IMG/VR virus record: IMGVR_UViG_3300042922_001469
Coordinates: 1 to 41,764 of that record
Length of the DNA: 41,764 nt
Direction: 5' to 3' (one strand)
Origin: a virus
Shown: in pieces, positions 1 through 8,576 of the stretch
Layout: each line of letters begins with the position of its first letter
Numbering within the stretch: the first letter of the stretch is position 1
Made by a program: the position numbers and the translations under genes
Notes under the pieces: model-generated
What the model was told of the DNA's origin: nothing
Database searches by the model: none
What the model saw: only the letters and a program-made list of their open reading frames with translations

Positions 1-807
1 ATGGTTTTACCGCAGACGTTGATGGGGACAATTCTAGACGAATTGAATGTCTACTCTCGCACAGAGCAGGACCCTGACCCGTTCACTAAGAATAGGCTGC
101 GCCGCGAGATAAAAAAGCTGGCTAATGTCGACCTCGTTGGGTCGATGCTATGCGAAGCAATCCTGTATACGCTCGAAAGAAACTATGTCGGGGTTGTGTC
201 GAAGTTCAAAAGGATTTTGGAACTTTCGCCTAACGATGAAGATATGCACGAGAACTTTGCGAATTCCCTTAGCAGACTTCACAGACTAAACGAAGCTCAA
301 GTCGAATACATGAAGGCAATGCGCTTAACTCGGGTATCGGAAAGCCTGCTAAGAGAAGTGGCGAACAACGCGCAAATCACTTTCAAGCTTGACGATCTTG
401 AAGAAGCTGTTGAACTTTTCGCTAAAGCGACCGGGAAAACAGATTATTCAGGCATGCCCGAGGTTCGATCTGGCCTTAAACTAATAAATCTTTTCGATTG
501 GCACGAAATAGATTATCAAGATGCAAATAAATTTTATTCTGCGGCTGAAGTAGTCTGCATCGAACACGGAATGTCGATTCATGATGGCCAGTTCAGACAC
601 ACTGGAGCTTTTGGCGGATCTACTCTCACGTTTTATGCGGGCATCGACGCATCTGCTGATCTGATTGCAGACATGAATTTCGCGTTGTGCGACAAGATTG
701 TTGACGACGGTCTCTCCCCGCTGATGGCAGATCTGTCTTTCGTATTCGTCGCATCTGAAAAAGCGGAAGAGGTCGCCAAGGAGGAACATCATGCCTATAA
801 CGTCTGA
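1..807 (+). CDS. TPR-like protein, partner of the downstream HEPN gene
   Basis: A 268-aa protein with no recognised specific family. Residues about 60-140 are built of paired amphipathic helices with the spacing of tetratricopeptide repeats (a filament around FKRILELSPND, then LNEAQVEYMKAM and LEEAVELFAKATG), which normally bind other proteins. No signal peptide or membrane segment is visible. It overlaps the next gene by 17 bp, so the two are probably translated together. The AT-richer codon use differs from the neighbouring phage late genes and suggests an accessory cargo gene. The reading frame begins at the first base of the window, so a start further upstream cannot be excluded. TPR assignment is by eye and moderate; function is unknown. 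Confidence 0.6.
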   Translation: MVLPQTLMGTILDELNVYSRTEQDPDPFTKNRLRREIKKLANVDLVGSMLCEAILYTLERNYVGVVSKFKRILELSPNDEDMHENFANSLSRLHRLNEAQVEYMKAMRLTRVSESLLREVANNAQITFKLDDLEEAVELFAKATGKTDYSGMPEVRSGLKLINLFDWHEIDYQDANKFYSAAEVVCIEHGMSIHDGQFRHTGAFGGSTLTFYAGIDASADLIADMNFALCDKIVDDGLSPLMADLSFVFVASEKAEEVAKEEHHAYNV

Positions 808-1198
808 ATGTTTTCTTACTTGGTGCACCAATCTTTTGAAGCAGCAGGACCTTGGCGAATTTGACTATAGAACGATCGTTAGCAGATCTTATTATAGCGC
901 TTACCATGCGACCTTATCATTCGCCGAACAAACTCTTGAGCTGCCTATAAGCAACATAAAAGGCTCCACCCACCTTAAACTCTCTGAGTCTCTTGCAGAC
1001 TTTATTTGCGAAAACAAAGATAGAGAGAAAATCATTCGGAGAATTGGAGCTAGAATCAACGCGCTCCATACCCTACGCATTAGAGCCGATTACTATTTGG
1101 ACGATACATTGTCTGAAAGAGATGCAGTGGGCCTCGTGAAGAACACGACAGAATTGCTTAGCATTATAAGTTCCATCGAACGAGAACTTGCAGCATAG
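791..1198 (+). CDS. HEPN-domain protein (UPF0332-like)
   Basis: A 135-aa all-helical protein. It carries the signature R-S-Y-Y-S-A-Y-H-A around residue 30, matching the R-x-Y-Y-x-x-F-H-A core of small HEPN proteins, and fits the R-x(4-6)-H pattern of HEPN ribonucleases. A second motif near residue 95, L-R-I-R-A-D-Y, matches the conserved L-R-x-x-A-D-Y helix of the same family. The AAGGAGGAAC ribosome site inside the end of the upstream gene fixes the ATG. Many HEPN proteins are toxins paired with an antitoxin or act as RNases in phage defence. Here the partner is a TPR-like protein rather than a nucleotidyltransferase. The family call is good; toxin or defence activity is inference. Confidence 0.65.
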   Translation: MPITSECFLTWCTNLLKQQDLGEFDYRTIVSRSYYSAYHATLSFAEQTLELPISNIKGSTHLKLSESLADFICENKDREKIIRRIGARINALHTLRIRADYYLDDTLSERDAVGLVKNTTELLSIISSIERELAA

Positions 1199-1253
1199 GA
1201 GTCTAAACCTCCACTGATGTCTGATATCTGTTTTTCGTTACCGCAAGCGACGG

Positions 1254-1757
1254 TCACTGCGCCATCGTTTTTATATACGCCTGACAAGCCTGCAACGCGA
1301 TCAGTCCTCGATCACCGGTGTCGGTGATGGCGATAATTCGTTGAGCATGCGCCGGGTCAAGTCGGGCTCGTACGGTTGCATGATCCACGCCGCCGGCTCC
1401 GGAGGCTTTTGGCACGTCACAGCCACCGGCTGAATCCGCGTCGATGAGGACTGACAGCCGCAGATCAGCAGTGGCAAGGCGATCACGCAAGCGATCTTGG
1501 TCACGTTGGGCATCGCTCAATTTCCTGTAATGGGTTTGCTCACTGGCCGCCAGCTTCTGCTCGATCGCCAGCCGCTTGTCCTGCTCGGCCTTCTGCGCCT
1601 CGGCGCCGGCCGTGGCAAGTTGGTTCAGCGTCTCGCCGTTGAGCATGGCCTGCTCGGCGATCTGCCGGCCGTAGCGCCAGTCCTGAAGCTGCCAGGCGCT
1701 GCCGAAGCCGGCGAGCGCCAGCGCCAGTACTCCGACCAAACGCCACGGCACGGTCAT
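1254..1757 (-). CDS. Rz: Rz-like inner-membrane spanin subunit
   Basis: A 167-aa i-spanin. It has a short N-terminal membrane segment (about residues 6-22, LVGVLALALAGFGSAW) followed by a long charged periplasmic coiled coil rich in Q, K, E and R. With Rz1 it would span the periplasm and fuse inner and outer membranes in the last step of lysis. The start at 1757 is chosen because the ATG shares its A with the TGA of the upstream hydrolase (TGATG) and gives the membrane segment directly. A longer in-frame start at 1823 would add residues before the membrane segment. It is the last gene of the late operon and contains Rz1 in another frame. Confidence 0.85.
   Translation of the reverse strand: MTVPWRLVGVLALALAGFGSAWQLQDWRYGRQIAEQAMLNGETLNQLATAGAEAQKAEQDKRLAIEQKLAASEQTHYRKLSDAQRDQDRLRDRLATADLRLSVLIDADSAGGCDVPKASGAGGVDHATVRARLDPAHAQRIIAITDTGDRGLIALQACQAYIKTMAQ
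1301..1513 (-). CDS. Rz1: Rz1-like outer-membrane spanin lipoprotein, nested in Rz
   Basis: A 70-aa protein wholly inside Rz in a different frame, the classic lambda arrangement. Residues 1-20 form a lipoprotein signal (MPNVTKIACVIALPLLICGC) with a lipobox whose Cys is residue 20. The mature part is proline-rich (PPEPAA, PSPTP), as in Rz1 proteins. It should be lipidated and inserted in the outer membrane, pairing with Rz through their C termini. Double coding over 213 bp explains why both frames are conserved. The lipobox has Cys at -2, which is unusual but acceptable. Confidence 0.85.
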   Translation of the reverse strand: MPNVTKIACVIALPLLICGCQSSSTRIQPVAVTCQKPPEPAAWIMQPYEPDLTRRMLNELSPSPTPVIED

Positions 1758-2179
1758 CACGGCACATCCTTGAAGAAGACGTGCCCGCCCAACTTCAGCG
1801 TCTGCGTAGCCTTTGCCGCCCAAGTCGGTGACTTGATGCTGGTTGCGTAATAGTGGGTGGCGCCGCCGGTTGGGTCAGGCACCTTTCCGTCGATCACCTG
1901 GTCAGCAGCGATTCGGCACTGCGCCAGCTCGCGGAACGGGATCTGCTTCACGCCGATCAGGAATTGATAGTTTGGGTCGTTCTTGTTCCAGCAGCTGAAC
2001 TGGTACGGCTTCTGGCACACGCCCGCGTAACCTTCACCCCACCACGACTTTTCCTTTCCATCGAACACGCGGTTGCGGATCGTCCAAGCCACGGCGATTT
2101 GCCCCGCCGTTCCTTCGCCGCGCGCCTCGCCCCACAGTGTGCGTGCGAGGATGTCTCGGTCTTTCTCGGTTACTGGCAT
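1757..2179 (-). CDS. Cell-wall hydrolase (SleB-like), phage endolysin
   Basis: A 140-aa protein of the Hydrolase_2/SleB type. The N-terminal ARTLWGEARGEG motif carries the family's catalytic Glu, followed by AVAWTIRNR and the Y-Q-F-S-C-W block near residue 60, and the C-terminal GATHYYA segment. These enzymes cut the glycan strand of peptidoglycan. No signal peptide is visible, so export would need a holin. A GTG two codons earlier (2182) is possible, but the GGAG site is 7 bases from the ATG at 2179 and only 4 from the GTG. It lies between a terminator and the spanins, so hydrolase and spanins form the distal lysis unit, while the holin candidate is more than 20 kb upstream. Confidence 0.88.
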   Translation of the reverse strand: MPVTEKDRDILARTLWGEARGEGTAGQIAVAWTIRNRVFDGKEKSWWGEGYAGVCQKPYQFSCWNKNDPNYQFLIGVKQIPFRELAQCRIAADQVIDGKVPDPTGGATHYYATSIKSPTWAAKATQTLKLGGHVFFKDVP

Positions 2180-2194
2180 CACTTTTCTCCAGGC

Positions 2195-2219
2195 AAAAAA
2201 ATACCCGCGTAATTGCGGG
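2195..2219 (-). terminator. Rho-independent terminator before the lysis unit
   Basis: Read on the minus strand, CCCGC and GCGGG (2204-2208 with 2215-2219) form a 5-bp stem with a 6-base loop, followed by TA and seven T. It separates the fibre-assembly gene from the hydrolase. Late transcription must read through it, which fits Q antitermination. Confidence 0.7.
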
Positions 2220-2236
2220 CTCGGGTACAGATCAAC

Positions 2237-2512
2237 TCAACTGGGCTGGACAGGCCAAACAATGTTGTCGGGATAACCTGGCTCATCAGGTTGGCGGTTT
2301 AGCGCGACCCGGTATTTCTTCCATGCCTTGAGCAGCGCGACTTCCACTTCAGTGGCATCATCGATGTCAACGGCGTCCTGCAGCGGCGCGATAGCCTTGT
2401 CCGCAATCTCCCGACGCCGAGAGTTTTCCGCGATCACATCAGCAAGATGCTGGGCAGCAACTGCTGCTTCCTTTGCGGCTTTCGTGATCAGCTGTGACCA
2501 ATCAATATTCAT
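2237..2512 (-). CDS. Tail-fibre assembly protein
   Basis: A 91-aa protein ending in ALLKAWKKYRVALNRQ...PGYP..I.WP..P, the C-terminal signature of Caudo_TAP tail-fibre assembly chaperones, which help fold and attach fibres and are not part of the virion. The N-terminal two thirds are helical and Ala-rich. It overlaps the preceding gene by 4 bp (ATGA) at 2509-2512. Position directly after fibre genes supports the call. Confidence 0.8.
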   Translation of the reverse strand: MNIDWSQLITKAAKEAAVAAQHLADVIAENSRRREIADKAIAPLQDAVDIDDATEVEVALLKAWKKYRVALNRQPDEPGYPDNIVWPVQPS

Positions 2513-2853
2513 GCTTCCACATCTCCTTCTGATACAGCCAAAGACTCCACAGATGCCGGCAAAGGTTTAGGCAAGAACACTGGGCCGTTCCGAACATTGA
2601 ATAGCGGCGCAGGAAATGCCTGTTCAGGGCTGTAGTTGGCTGGCAGAGGAAGAATCAGCGTTAATTCCAATTCCTGTCCCGTTCTGTTCACCTGACCAAC
2701 AAACCATTCGGAATTGATGGCCGACGCAGGAAGGGTGTCGCCGTCGACCATTCTTGAAAAATCGAACGCTTCGCCATTGATGCTCAAAACGTCACCCGAC
2801 ACTGACACAGCAAGAGAGTCATCGCGGCGCTGCGGAGAAAGATTGATGTTCAT
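2509..2853 (-). CDS. Small fibre-associated protein, unknown
   Basis: A 114-aa protein starting MNINLSPQRRDD. The sequence alternates short beta-like strands (LAVSVSGDVLSING, LELTLILPLP) and ends in an acidic tail. The start at 2853 shares bases with the TAA of the fibre gene (TAATG); a longer open frame upstream overlaps the fibre gene and is not needed. Genes of this size and place in Pseudomonas phages often travel with tail-fibre genes. I recognise the arrangement but not a defined family. Confidence 0.7.
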   Translation of the reverse strand: MNINLSPQRRDDSLAVSVSGDVLSINGEAFDFSRMVDGDTLPASAINSEWFVGQVNRTGQELELTLILPLPANYSPEQAFPAPLFNVRNGPVFLPKPLPASVESLAVSEGDVEA

Positions 2854-3791
2854 TAGAACCAGCGCCCCCAGGCACGCATGATAAAAGTAGTGTCTTGCGT
2901 GTAAGAAACCACGCTGAGTATTACGAACTCGACAGCCGAGTTTGTCTGGCTGACAGCTCTGTTGACCCCCCAAATGATTTGTCCATTGGCGATAGGCATG
3001 CAGATGCTGAAGGGTGTTCCGCCCACAAACGGAGCGGGATACGTCCAGAGGCCGGTAAAACCATAGAACAGAGACCCGATTCCTGATGTAACAGCAAATG
3101 GGTTTTTCGGGATCGTCGCCTCGCAGTACATCCGTCCGTCCGCGTATTTGGTATAGCGACCGTTGCTGTTGACGCCGGTTTCGAAGATGGCGCCTGTTGG
3201 AACTCCCCCGACCTGACTCACCGGGCCAATCGCGGCGGCCCCCATAGACGTCTTGCCTGTTCCGCCCTGTGCCAATGTCAACAGTTTGGTGAGGCCGTTC
3301 AGCTCTGTGATGTCCGAGTTCTGCCCGCTTTTGGCGGCAATAAGAGTTCCTCTAGCCACCGTAGCGTTCGGGTCATCAACTATCGTTTTCATGAAATCCG
3401 AGAAGCCAAGCCCGGTAAGAGCATCCCCTGAATTACCGCCTCCAGTACCTCCCTTTTCCAACGGCAAAATGTCGTAGTTGCCTGTGGTGCCCAGCGCCGC
3501 CAGCTTATCGCCGTAGTCGTTAAGGATCGATCGCACCTGGTCAGCTAAATCTTTCTGATAACCCTGTACCGGCATGATTGAGTAGATGCCGCCGGTCGCT
3601 GTCAGGCCTTCATAGTTCGGCGTGATCGACAGAGCGGTGTTGCTCGCGATGTTGGTCACCTCGTACCAACGACCGTCAGGGCCGCGAAACCCGTCGCCGA
3701 CCCGGCTGTTGGCAATGAAAGCAGTGCCTGTGCCGGTGACCGCATTGGAATTTTGGGTGACAGAAACCGTTCCCGTCTTGTACCAGGGCAT
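2853..3791 (-). CDS. Tail fibre protein
   Basis: A 312-aa fibre. The N-terminal region (MPWYKTGTVSVTQNS...VTGTGTAF, residues 1-80) matches the baseplate-attachment part of many Pseudomonas fibre proteins. The middle contains two EKGGTG/QGGTG segments (LPLEKGGTGGG and LAQGGTGKT) typical of trimeric phage fibre shafts. The C terminus is beta-rich and ends RAWGRWF, likely the receptor-binding tip. The start at 3791 is preferred because AGGA lies 8 bases before it. The ATG at 3800 overlaps that ribosome site. Confidence 0.85.
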   Translation of the reverse strand: MPWYKTGTVSVTQNSNAVTGTGTAFIANSRVGDGFRGPDGRWYEVTNIASNTALSITPNYEGLTATGGIYSIMPVQGYQKDLADQVRSILNDYGDKLAALGTTGNYDILPLEKGGTGGGNSGDALTGLGFSDFMKTIVDDPNATVARGTLIAAKSGQNSDITELNGLTKLLTLAQGGTGKTSMGAAAIGPVSQVGGVPTGAIFETGVNSNGRYTKYADGRMYCEATIPKNPFAVTSGIGSLFYGFTGLWTYPAPFVGGTPFSICMPIANGQIIWGVNRAVSQTNSAVEFVILSVVSYTQDTTFIMRAWGRWF

Positions 3792-3812
3792 GGAATGCAT
3801 CCTATAAATGGG

Positions 3813-4493
3813 TTATGCGGCTTGTTTTGCGAACACTGCCGGCAGGAAGAAAGCGAAGGGGTTTGATGCCGCAATTGTGATGGCGTAGAGCGTTCCGTTC
3901 GGGAAGTCCCACCAGCAATAAAGATCGCGAGGGATAGCGCTTCCAGAAGTCATTGGCATGCCGAAGGTGTTCAGCAGCATGAATTCGTTTTCGGGAAAGT
4001 TGAACGGAACGCTATAGAAGATCCGCGTCAGGCCTTGAGGGGTTGTGTCGTAGCGAACATATGTCCAGTTCTGGAATGCTCTGGTAAACGTTGCGTTCGG
4101 GGTGCCGGAATCAAACAGCAGCTTGCCGGCGCCATCCCACAAGCGCATCCCGTACTGAGCGATAGGCTGAGCACCAAACGCGGCTACAAAATAACGCCCG
4201 TTCAAGCCAGCAGTGTTCACGTCGTACGCCCTTACGTAAAAGCCTGTCCAGTTACCTGCAGAGCCGAGAAGACTCATGCGGCAAAGTCCCGCCACTCCGT
4301 TGATAGTGTCCGGTCGTACGAATACAAGCGGTGGCTCTTGGGATGTGACCGGCCGCGCGAACGTGGTAACCGATCCAAGCCCAGACTCTTGGTTCGGTGC
4401 GTATCGCCCTGAAGCGATGACCATCAGTCGTGCAAACTCTGAATCCAAAGTCACGACGTTATTGTTGTTTGTGAACTGAACGCCGTAGCTCAT
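3813..4493 (-). CDS. Virion protein behind J, larger member of an MSxG pair
   Basis: A 226-aa predicted beta-rich protein beginning MSYGVQFTNNNNVVTLDSEF. Its opening resembles that of the 107-aa neighbour upstream (MSFG..., then L-D-E/S and an R before a hydrophobic strand). The two are probably related by an old duplication, with this copy extended. It starts in a TGATG overlap with that neighbour. Being between J and the tail fibre it is probably a tail-tip or fibre-adaptor component. Small phage proteins that begin MSYG are common at this place; no function is established here. Confidence 0.7.
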   Translation of the reverse strand: MSYGVQFTNNNNVVTLDSEFARLMVIASGRYAPNQESGLGSVTTFARPVTSQEPPLVFVRPDTINGVAGLCRMSLLGSAGNWTGFYVRAYDVNTAGLNGRYFVAAFGAQPIAQYGMRLWDGAGKLLFDSGTPNATFTRAFQNWTYVRYDTTPQGLTRIFYSVPFNFPENEFMLLNTFGMPMTSGSAIPRDLYCWWDFPNGTLYAITIAASNPFAFFLPAVFAKQAA

Positions 4494-4816
4494 CAGCTCC
4501 ACCTCATTACTATCAAGCGCATGGTTCCAGACGACGTGGTGCTCGCCGCGTACGTCCGGGTGTAGTTGTAGACGCGGACGACTCCGTCGAGCATCTCGGT
4601 TTCGAACTGCATCTGATTCTGCGAATAGGTACCGACCGGAATGACGATTGCCGTTCCGTTGCCAGGGCCTACGCCGGGAACGGCGAAATCCTGCGTTCCT
4701 TTGCTGGCTCCAAGCGCGAAGGTCACTTGTACTGAAAGCACGACGCGAATCGTGAATGAGTTCTCATCCAGCTGGAGCGCCCCATCGGCGCCCCATATCC
4801 TTATGCCGAAGCTCAT
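4493..4816 (-). CDS. Small virion protein behind J, shorter member of the MSxG pair
   Basis: A 107-aa protein beginning MSFGIRIWGADGALQLDENS. The sequence is beta-rich and Gly/Thr-rich without charged clusters, as in phage adaptor or tip proteins. The ATG overlaps the TGA of J (ATGA at 4813-4816), so translation is coupled to J. Function is unknown; a tail-tip role is inferred from position only. Confidence 0.7.
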   Translation of the reverse strand: MSFGIRIWGADGALQLDENSFTIRVVLSVQVTFALGASKGTQDFAVPGVGPGNGTAIVIPVGTYSQNQMQFETEMLDGVVRVYNYTRTYAASTTSSGTMRLIVMRWS

Positions 4817-7800
4817 GCGTTCAAGTTCCCCCACTGATAGCGCTTCACGCCGTTCTCGTCGAACACTTTGCCGCCGTTGTTGTTGATGACTTGGCGAGCG
4901 CCACCACCCAGCGGGCTGTTCAACTCGAAGTTACCGGCCTTGTCGATGCGCCAGCCCTGAACACCTGCGATGTAATTGTCTGACTGGATGAAGAAACCGA
5001 TCTTGGCGTTTCCGATCGAGGCGTCCTGAATGAACGCCGAATTCATGAACACCTGCCCGCCCTGCACTGCGAACGGCACCGCGATCGCACCGCCGGCAAT
5101 GGTGTTGACGATCGCGAAGCGGTCTGCGCTCACCAGGAACTGGCTCTGCAATCCGGCACCGGTGTTCTCGATGCCGAGTCCTATGCCGGCTGCGACGTAC
5201 TGCCCATTCGCCGTGACCTGCATCTTCACCGACCACATCGTGCTCAGCTTGCCGGCGGTGTCCGCATAGGCGTTCGATGTCTGCTGAATGGCTGCCGAGT
5301 TTTGCCCGACGGAAGCATTCAACTGCTCGATTTTCGTCGCAGCCGCGGACTCGTTCGTGGCCACCACCTCTTCCAGTTCGGTGATGTTCGCCGCGTTCTC
5401 TCCGATTTTTGCGTCGAAGGTTGTTATGCGCCTTGCCGTTGCCTCGTTCTCGGAGGCTCGAACCTTCGATTCAGAAGCGATTGCCGCCGTGCTGGTGTAG
5501 CTCTTGATCGCGTCCGCGAGATCGCCAGCGCCGTCATCGTCTCGGGAGGAGGCGCGAAGAGCTTCGAAGGCCGTGGCTTGAGCAGTAACGACGCCGTCGA
5601 TCTCGATGATCTCGGCGGTGTTGGTCGCCACCTGCTGGGCAAGACCGTTCGCCGTCTCCACTGTCTGCCCAACGTCGAGCCAGTAGAGCGGATTAGGCGG
5701 CGGGGTTCCAACCGGTACCGGGCCGGTGGCTTGGTAGATCCGCTTGCCCTGCACCACCAGTTCGTATTCTTCATAGGTGTCGTCCGGGTCGTAGCCTTTC
5801 AGCCCATCGAGCGCGTCGATCTGCTCCTGCAGCCCTGGGATCAGATCTATTTTGTCGACGATGTCCTGCCCGAGCTCGGTCTCTCCGATCTGCCCTTTGA
5901 TCAGTTCAAGGATAGGACCGGCGTTGGAGCTGGCCTGCCCCATCACGCCAATCCCTTCTGGGTACCACGGACCGACGTTGCCGGTACGGTCCACCAGCCG
6001 CGCCCAGAAGAAGAACGTGGCGCCCGCCAGCAGGCTTTGCATGCTGTAGTCGCTCTGCGGGTAGGCCAAATCAGCAAGCTTCGTCGCAGCTTCTCGAGAC
6101 GGCGAGGGGCCATACCAGATCTCGGTGCGCTGTGTGTCTTCTGCGCCAGCGGGGAAACCCCACTTCAGTTCAATCCCGAAGAGCAGAGATGTCGCAGTCA
6201 GGTGTGTGACCGCCGGCGGCAAGCCGGTTTTGCCCAGCAGGTCCGTCAGCACCGAGTTGGTCGGCACCGACGAGACATTCATGGCGCTGACCGCGCGAAC
6301 CCGCGCCAGATACTGTCCTGAATAGATCCCGCGAACATCGACCATCAGCTCACCGGTACGCGGAACCTTGATCCACTCTCGAGCGCCCCACCGCCATTCG
6401 ACGTCATAGCCCACCGCGCCTGGTGCGGCGTCCCATGCGATGCTCATGCTGGTGACGGCAATGCCCTGCTCAACCACCACGTTCTGGCTGATCAGCACTC
6501 GCGCCGGGGCCTCTTGTGTGCCGATCGGGATGCCACTGATTGGGCGGGTATCAACGACGGCACCGTTGTCGATGAACGGGAACTTGCTCGGCTCATGCTG
6601 GATGACCTCGAGCTGATACTGGTGCCACTCAGGACGCGTAACGTTGCGGACGTAGAACTGCATCACCTTCAGGTCGTCGAAGTCGATCACCCAGCCGCAC
6701 TCCGGCTCTGGCACTTCGCTGTAATTCGCGGCCACGGTGACGGCCCGGCCGTTGACCGAGCTGATTACCCGCGCTTCGGACTTGCCGCTGGGCAGGTTGA
6801 GGTAGAGCCTGGCGCCCGACGGAATCGTCAGATCGCGATCGAGGGTGATAACGCGTCCGGCCGCAGAAGATACTCGCCCGCCATTCGCCCGCCCCGCCAG
6901 CATCGGATCGCCAACGGAAATGATTTGGCCGGGCTTGGGAATGCCGCCATCAAGTCCCACACGAAACGTCGCGCCCCTTGTCTGCAACTGCTCGGTTACC
7001 AGCGCCCACTGGCCCGCGCGTTGCGCCTGGCCAAGAGACGTGCACCCGAACGCGTCCACGCTGAGTTCGCGAACGGAGCCGAGCTCACTCATCGCTTCGT
7101 TATCGAATACCGGCTCCTTGTCGGTTTCGAAGCCCTGCGCCGGATTGTCCCAGGACACCATTGCCGTGGTGTGGCGATCGCGCCAGCGGGTGCCGTCGTA
7201 TTTGATGGCGCCGTTGTTGAGGATCTGCGAAGGGCTGTAGCTGAACACGGGGTCGCCGGGCATATCCGCATTGACGACGATTTGGCTACCGTCCCAGTAG
7301 GCCATGCCGTGAAAAATCGAAGCCAAGTCCTGCAGCACTGCGTAGGCTTCGGCCTGCTTTTGGAAATACAGGTTGCAGGTGAAACGCGGCTCCTGCCCGC
7401 CCTTCCCGTCCGGCACCATCTGGTCGCAGTACTGCGCGATCCGGTACAGCGACCAGCGATCAACCATCGTCGCGTCGATGCGCTCACCGAGGCCGTAATA
7501 CGGATGCAGCACCAAGTCGTAGAAAACCCAGGCTGGGTTGTTGGTGTACGCCTCTTTGAAGGTACCGTCCCAGATACCGCTGCTGGTACCGGTGCCGCCA
7601 GTGGCATAGGTACGCGTGACCGGGTCATAGTTCGAAGGCACGCGCACGATGCGGCCGCGCATCAGCACGGCGATTTTTGCGATATCGCCGCCGAACTGCT
7701 GGGCGTCGTACTCAATACAGCCGACGGACGTGAGCGGGTATTCCTGATCACTGTCGACCAGTTCGGCGACAGCCTCGATGAACATGCTGTCCTGCACCAG

Positions 7801-8439
7801 CGAACTGTTGGCCTCCGGCGTCAGGCGGCGGGCGCGCAGAGTCCAGCTGGTGCCGTCCGGCAGCTCGATCCGGTGGGAGCGCTCGTATTTGGTGACGTTC
7901 TTGCGATCGACGAACGAGGTCAGCACCGTCACGTAGGGACCGTTGTCGGTTGAAACATCGATGGCGTAGTCGATCCGCACACCGTTGATGTTGCCGCTGG
8001 CGTCCTGAGATTGAAGCGTCGGCCAGCTCAGGCGCACGCGCGCGGCGTCGATCATGGAGTTGTTGATGCTGTACAGCCAAGGCGTCGACGTGCGCAGCTC
8101 TTGCCCGACGGCTATTTCATTGCTCGACTCGGTGACCCCCGCCAAGCGCTCTTGGTGAAGCTCGCCGGAGCGGAACTGCCATTTAACGCCGGGGTAATTG
8201 ATCGTCCCGTCTTGCGCCTGGATCGGCGTCCCGTCCAGCCGCACGGAGCGCAGGCCGTCGACCGGCCCAACAATCGGGCCCCAGCTCCAGATGTACACCA
8301 GCCGGGCGGTGGCCAGCGACGGAACGCTGTTGGACGCAATGCTTGGCTGCTTTGGCTTGGACTGCCCGCCTTTGCTGCCAGTGACAGAGCGTCGCTTTCT
8401 CGGCGCCGTGCGCGAAGACTTCTTTGCTGCTGCGCTCAT
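4813..8439 (-). CDS. J: Tail-tip host-specificity protein J
   Basis: A 1208-aa central tail-tip protein, the baseplate hub and host-recognition fibre of lambda-type tails. After a basic N terminus (KKSSRTAPRKRRS) comes the conserved block IVGPVDGLRSVRLDGTPI, then PHYGLGERID-like motifs (HPYYGLGERID, near residue 310). Fibronectin-III-like modules follow around residues 680-860 (YDVEWRWG...ARVRAVSA). A helical region (residues 920-1060) leads to a C-terminal straight-fibre domain of the DUF1983 type (QVTANGQYVAAGIGLGI...SADRFAIV). The ATG at 8439 has GGAGGG just upstream; an in-frame TTG at 8457 is less likely. The length is close to lambda gpJ (about 1130 aa). Confidence 0.95.
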   Translation of the reverse strand: MSAAAKKSSRTAPRKRRSVTGSKGGQSKPKQPSIASNSVPSLATARLVYIWSWGPIVGPVDGLRSVRLDGTPIQAQDGTINYPGVKWQFRSGELHQERLAGVTESSNEIAVGQELRTSTPWLYSINNSMIDAARVRLSWPTLQSQDASGNINGVRIDYAIDVSTDNGPYVTVLTSFVDRKNVTKYERSHRIELPDGTSWTLRARRLTPEANSSLVQDSMFIEAVAELVDSDQEYPLTSVGCIEYDAQQFGGDIAKIAVLMRGRIVRVPSNYDPVTRTYATGGTGTSSGIWDGTFKEAYTNNPAWVFYDLVLHPYYGLGERIDATMVDRWSLYRIAQYCDQMVPDGKGGQEPRFTCNLYFQKQAEAYAVLQDLASIFHGMAYWDGSQIVVNADMPGDPVFSYSPSQILNNGAIKYDGTRWRDRHTTAMVSWDNPAQGFETDKEPVFDNEAMSELGSVRELSVDAFGCTSLGQAQRAGQWALVTEQLQTRGATFRVGLDGGIPKPGQIISVGDPMLAGRANGGRVSSAAGRVITLDRDLTIPSGARLYLNLPSGKSEARVISSVNGRAVTVAANYSEVPEPECGWVIDFDDLKVMQFYVRNVTRPEWHQYQLEVIQHEPSKFPFIDNGAVVDTRPISGIPIGTQEAPARVLISQNVVVEQGIAVTSMSIAWDAAPGAVGYDVEWRWGAREWIKVPRTGELMVDVRGIYSGQYLARVRAVSAMNVSSVPTNSVLTDLLGKTGLPPAVTHLTATSLLFGIELKWGFPAGAEDTQRTEIWYGPSPSREAATKLADLAYPQSDYSMQSLLAGATFFFWARLVDRTGNVGPWYPEGIGVMGQASSNAGPILELIKGQIGETELGQDIVDKIDLIPGLQEQIDALDGLKGYDPDDTYEEYELVVQGKRIYQATGPVPVGTPPPNPLYWLDVGQTVETANGLAQQVATNTAEIIEIDGVVTAQATAFEALRASSRDDDGAGDLADAIKSYTSTAAIASESKVRASENEATARRITTFDAKIGENAANITELEEVVATNESAAATKIEQLNASVGQNSAAIQQTSNAYADTAGKLSTMWSVKMQVTANGQYVAAGIGLGIENTGAGLQSQFLVSADRFAIVNTIAGGAIAVPFAVQGGQVFMNSAFIQDASIGNAKIGFFIQSDNYIAGVQGWRIDKAGNFELNSPLGGGARQVINNNGGKVFDENGVKRYQWGNLNA

Positions 8440-8454
8440 GCGCCCTCCATAATG

Positions 8455-8476
8455 CAAAAACCCGCCGAAGCGGGTT
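8455..8476 (-). terminator. UUCG-loop terminator before J
   Basis: On the minus strand AACCCGC and GCGGGTT (8470-8476 with 8459-8465) form a 7-bp stem closed by a TTCG tetraloop and followed by TTT. It lies right upstream of the J ribosome site, downstream of the plus-strand insert. Confidence 0.75.
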
Positions 8477-8576
8477 GAGTGGTACTTGATGCTTGAATTA
8501 AGTGAAGTCCGAATCAGCTTTTGATTCAGCGGCCCCTTTGATATACAGGCAGACCAAGAACAGGAGCGTGGCCACC

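Noticed and set aside
5302-7953. Long plus-strand open frames opposite J (339 and 479 codons)
   Set aside because: They are antisense to J, lack ribosome sites and have the Arg/His/Ala-rich composition of shadow frames in GC-rich DNA.
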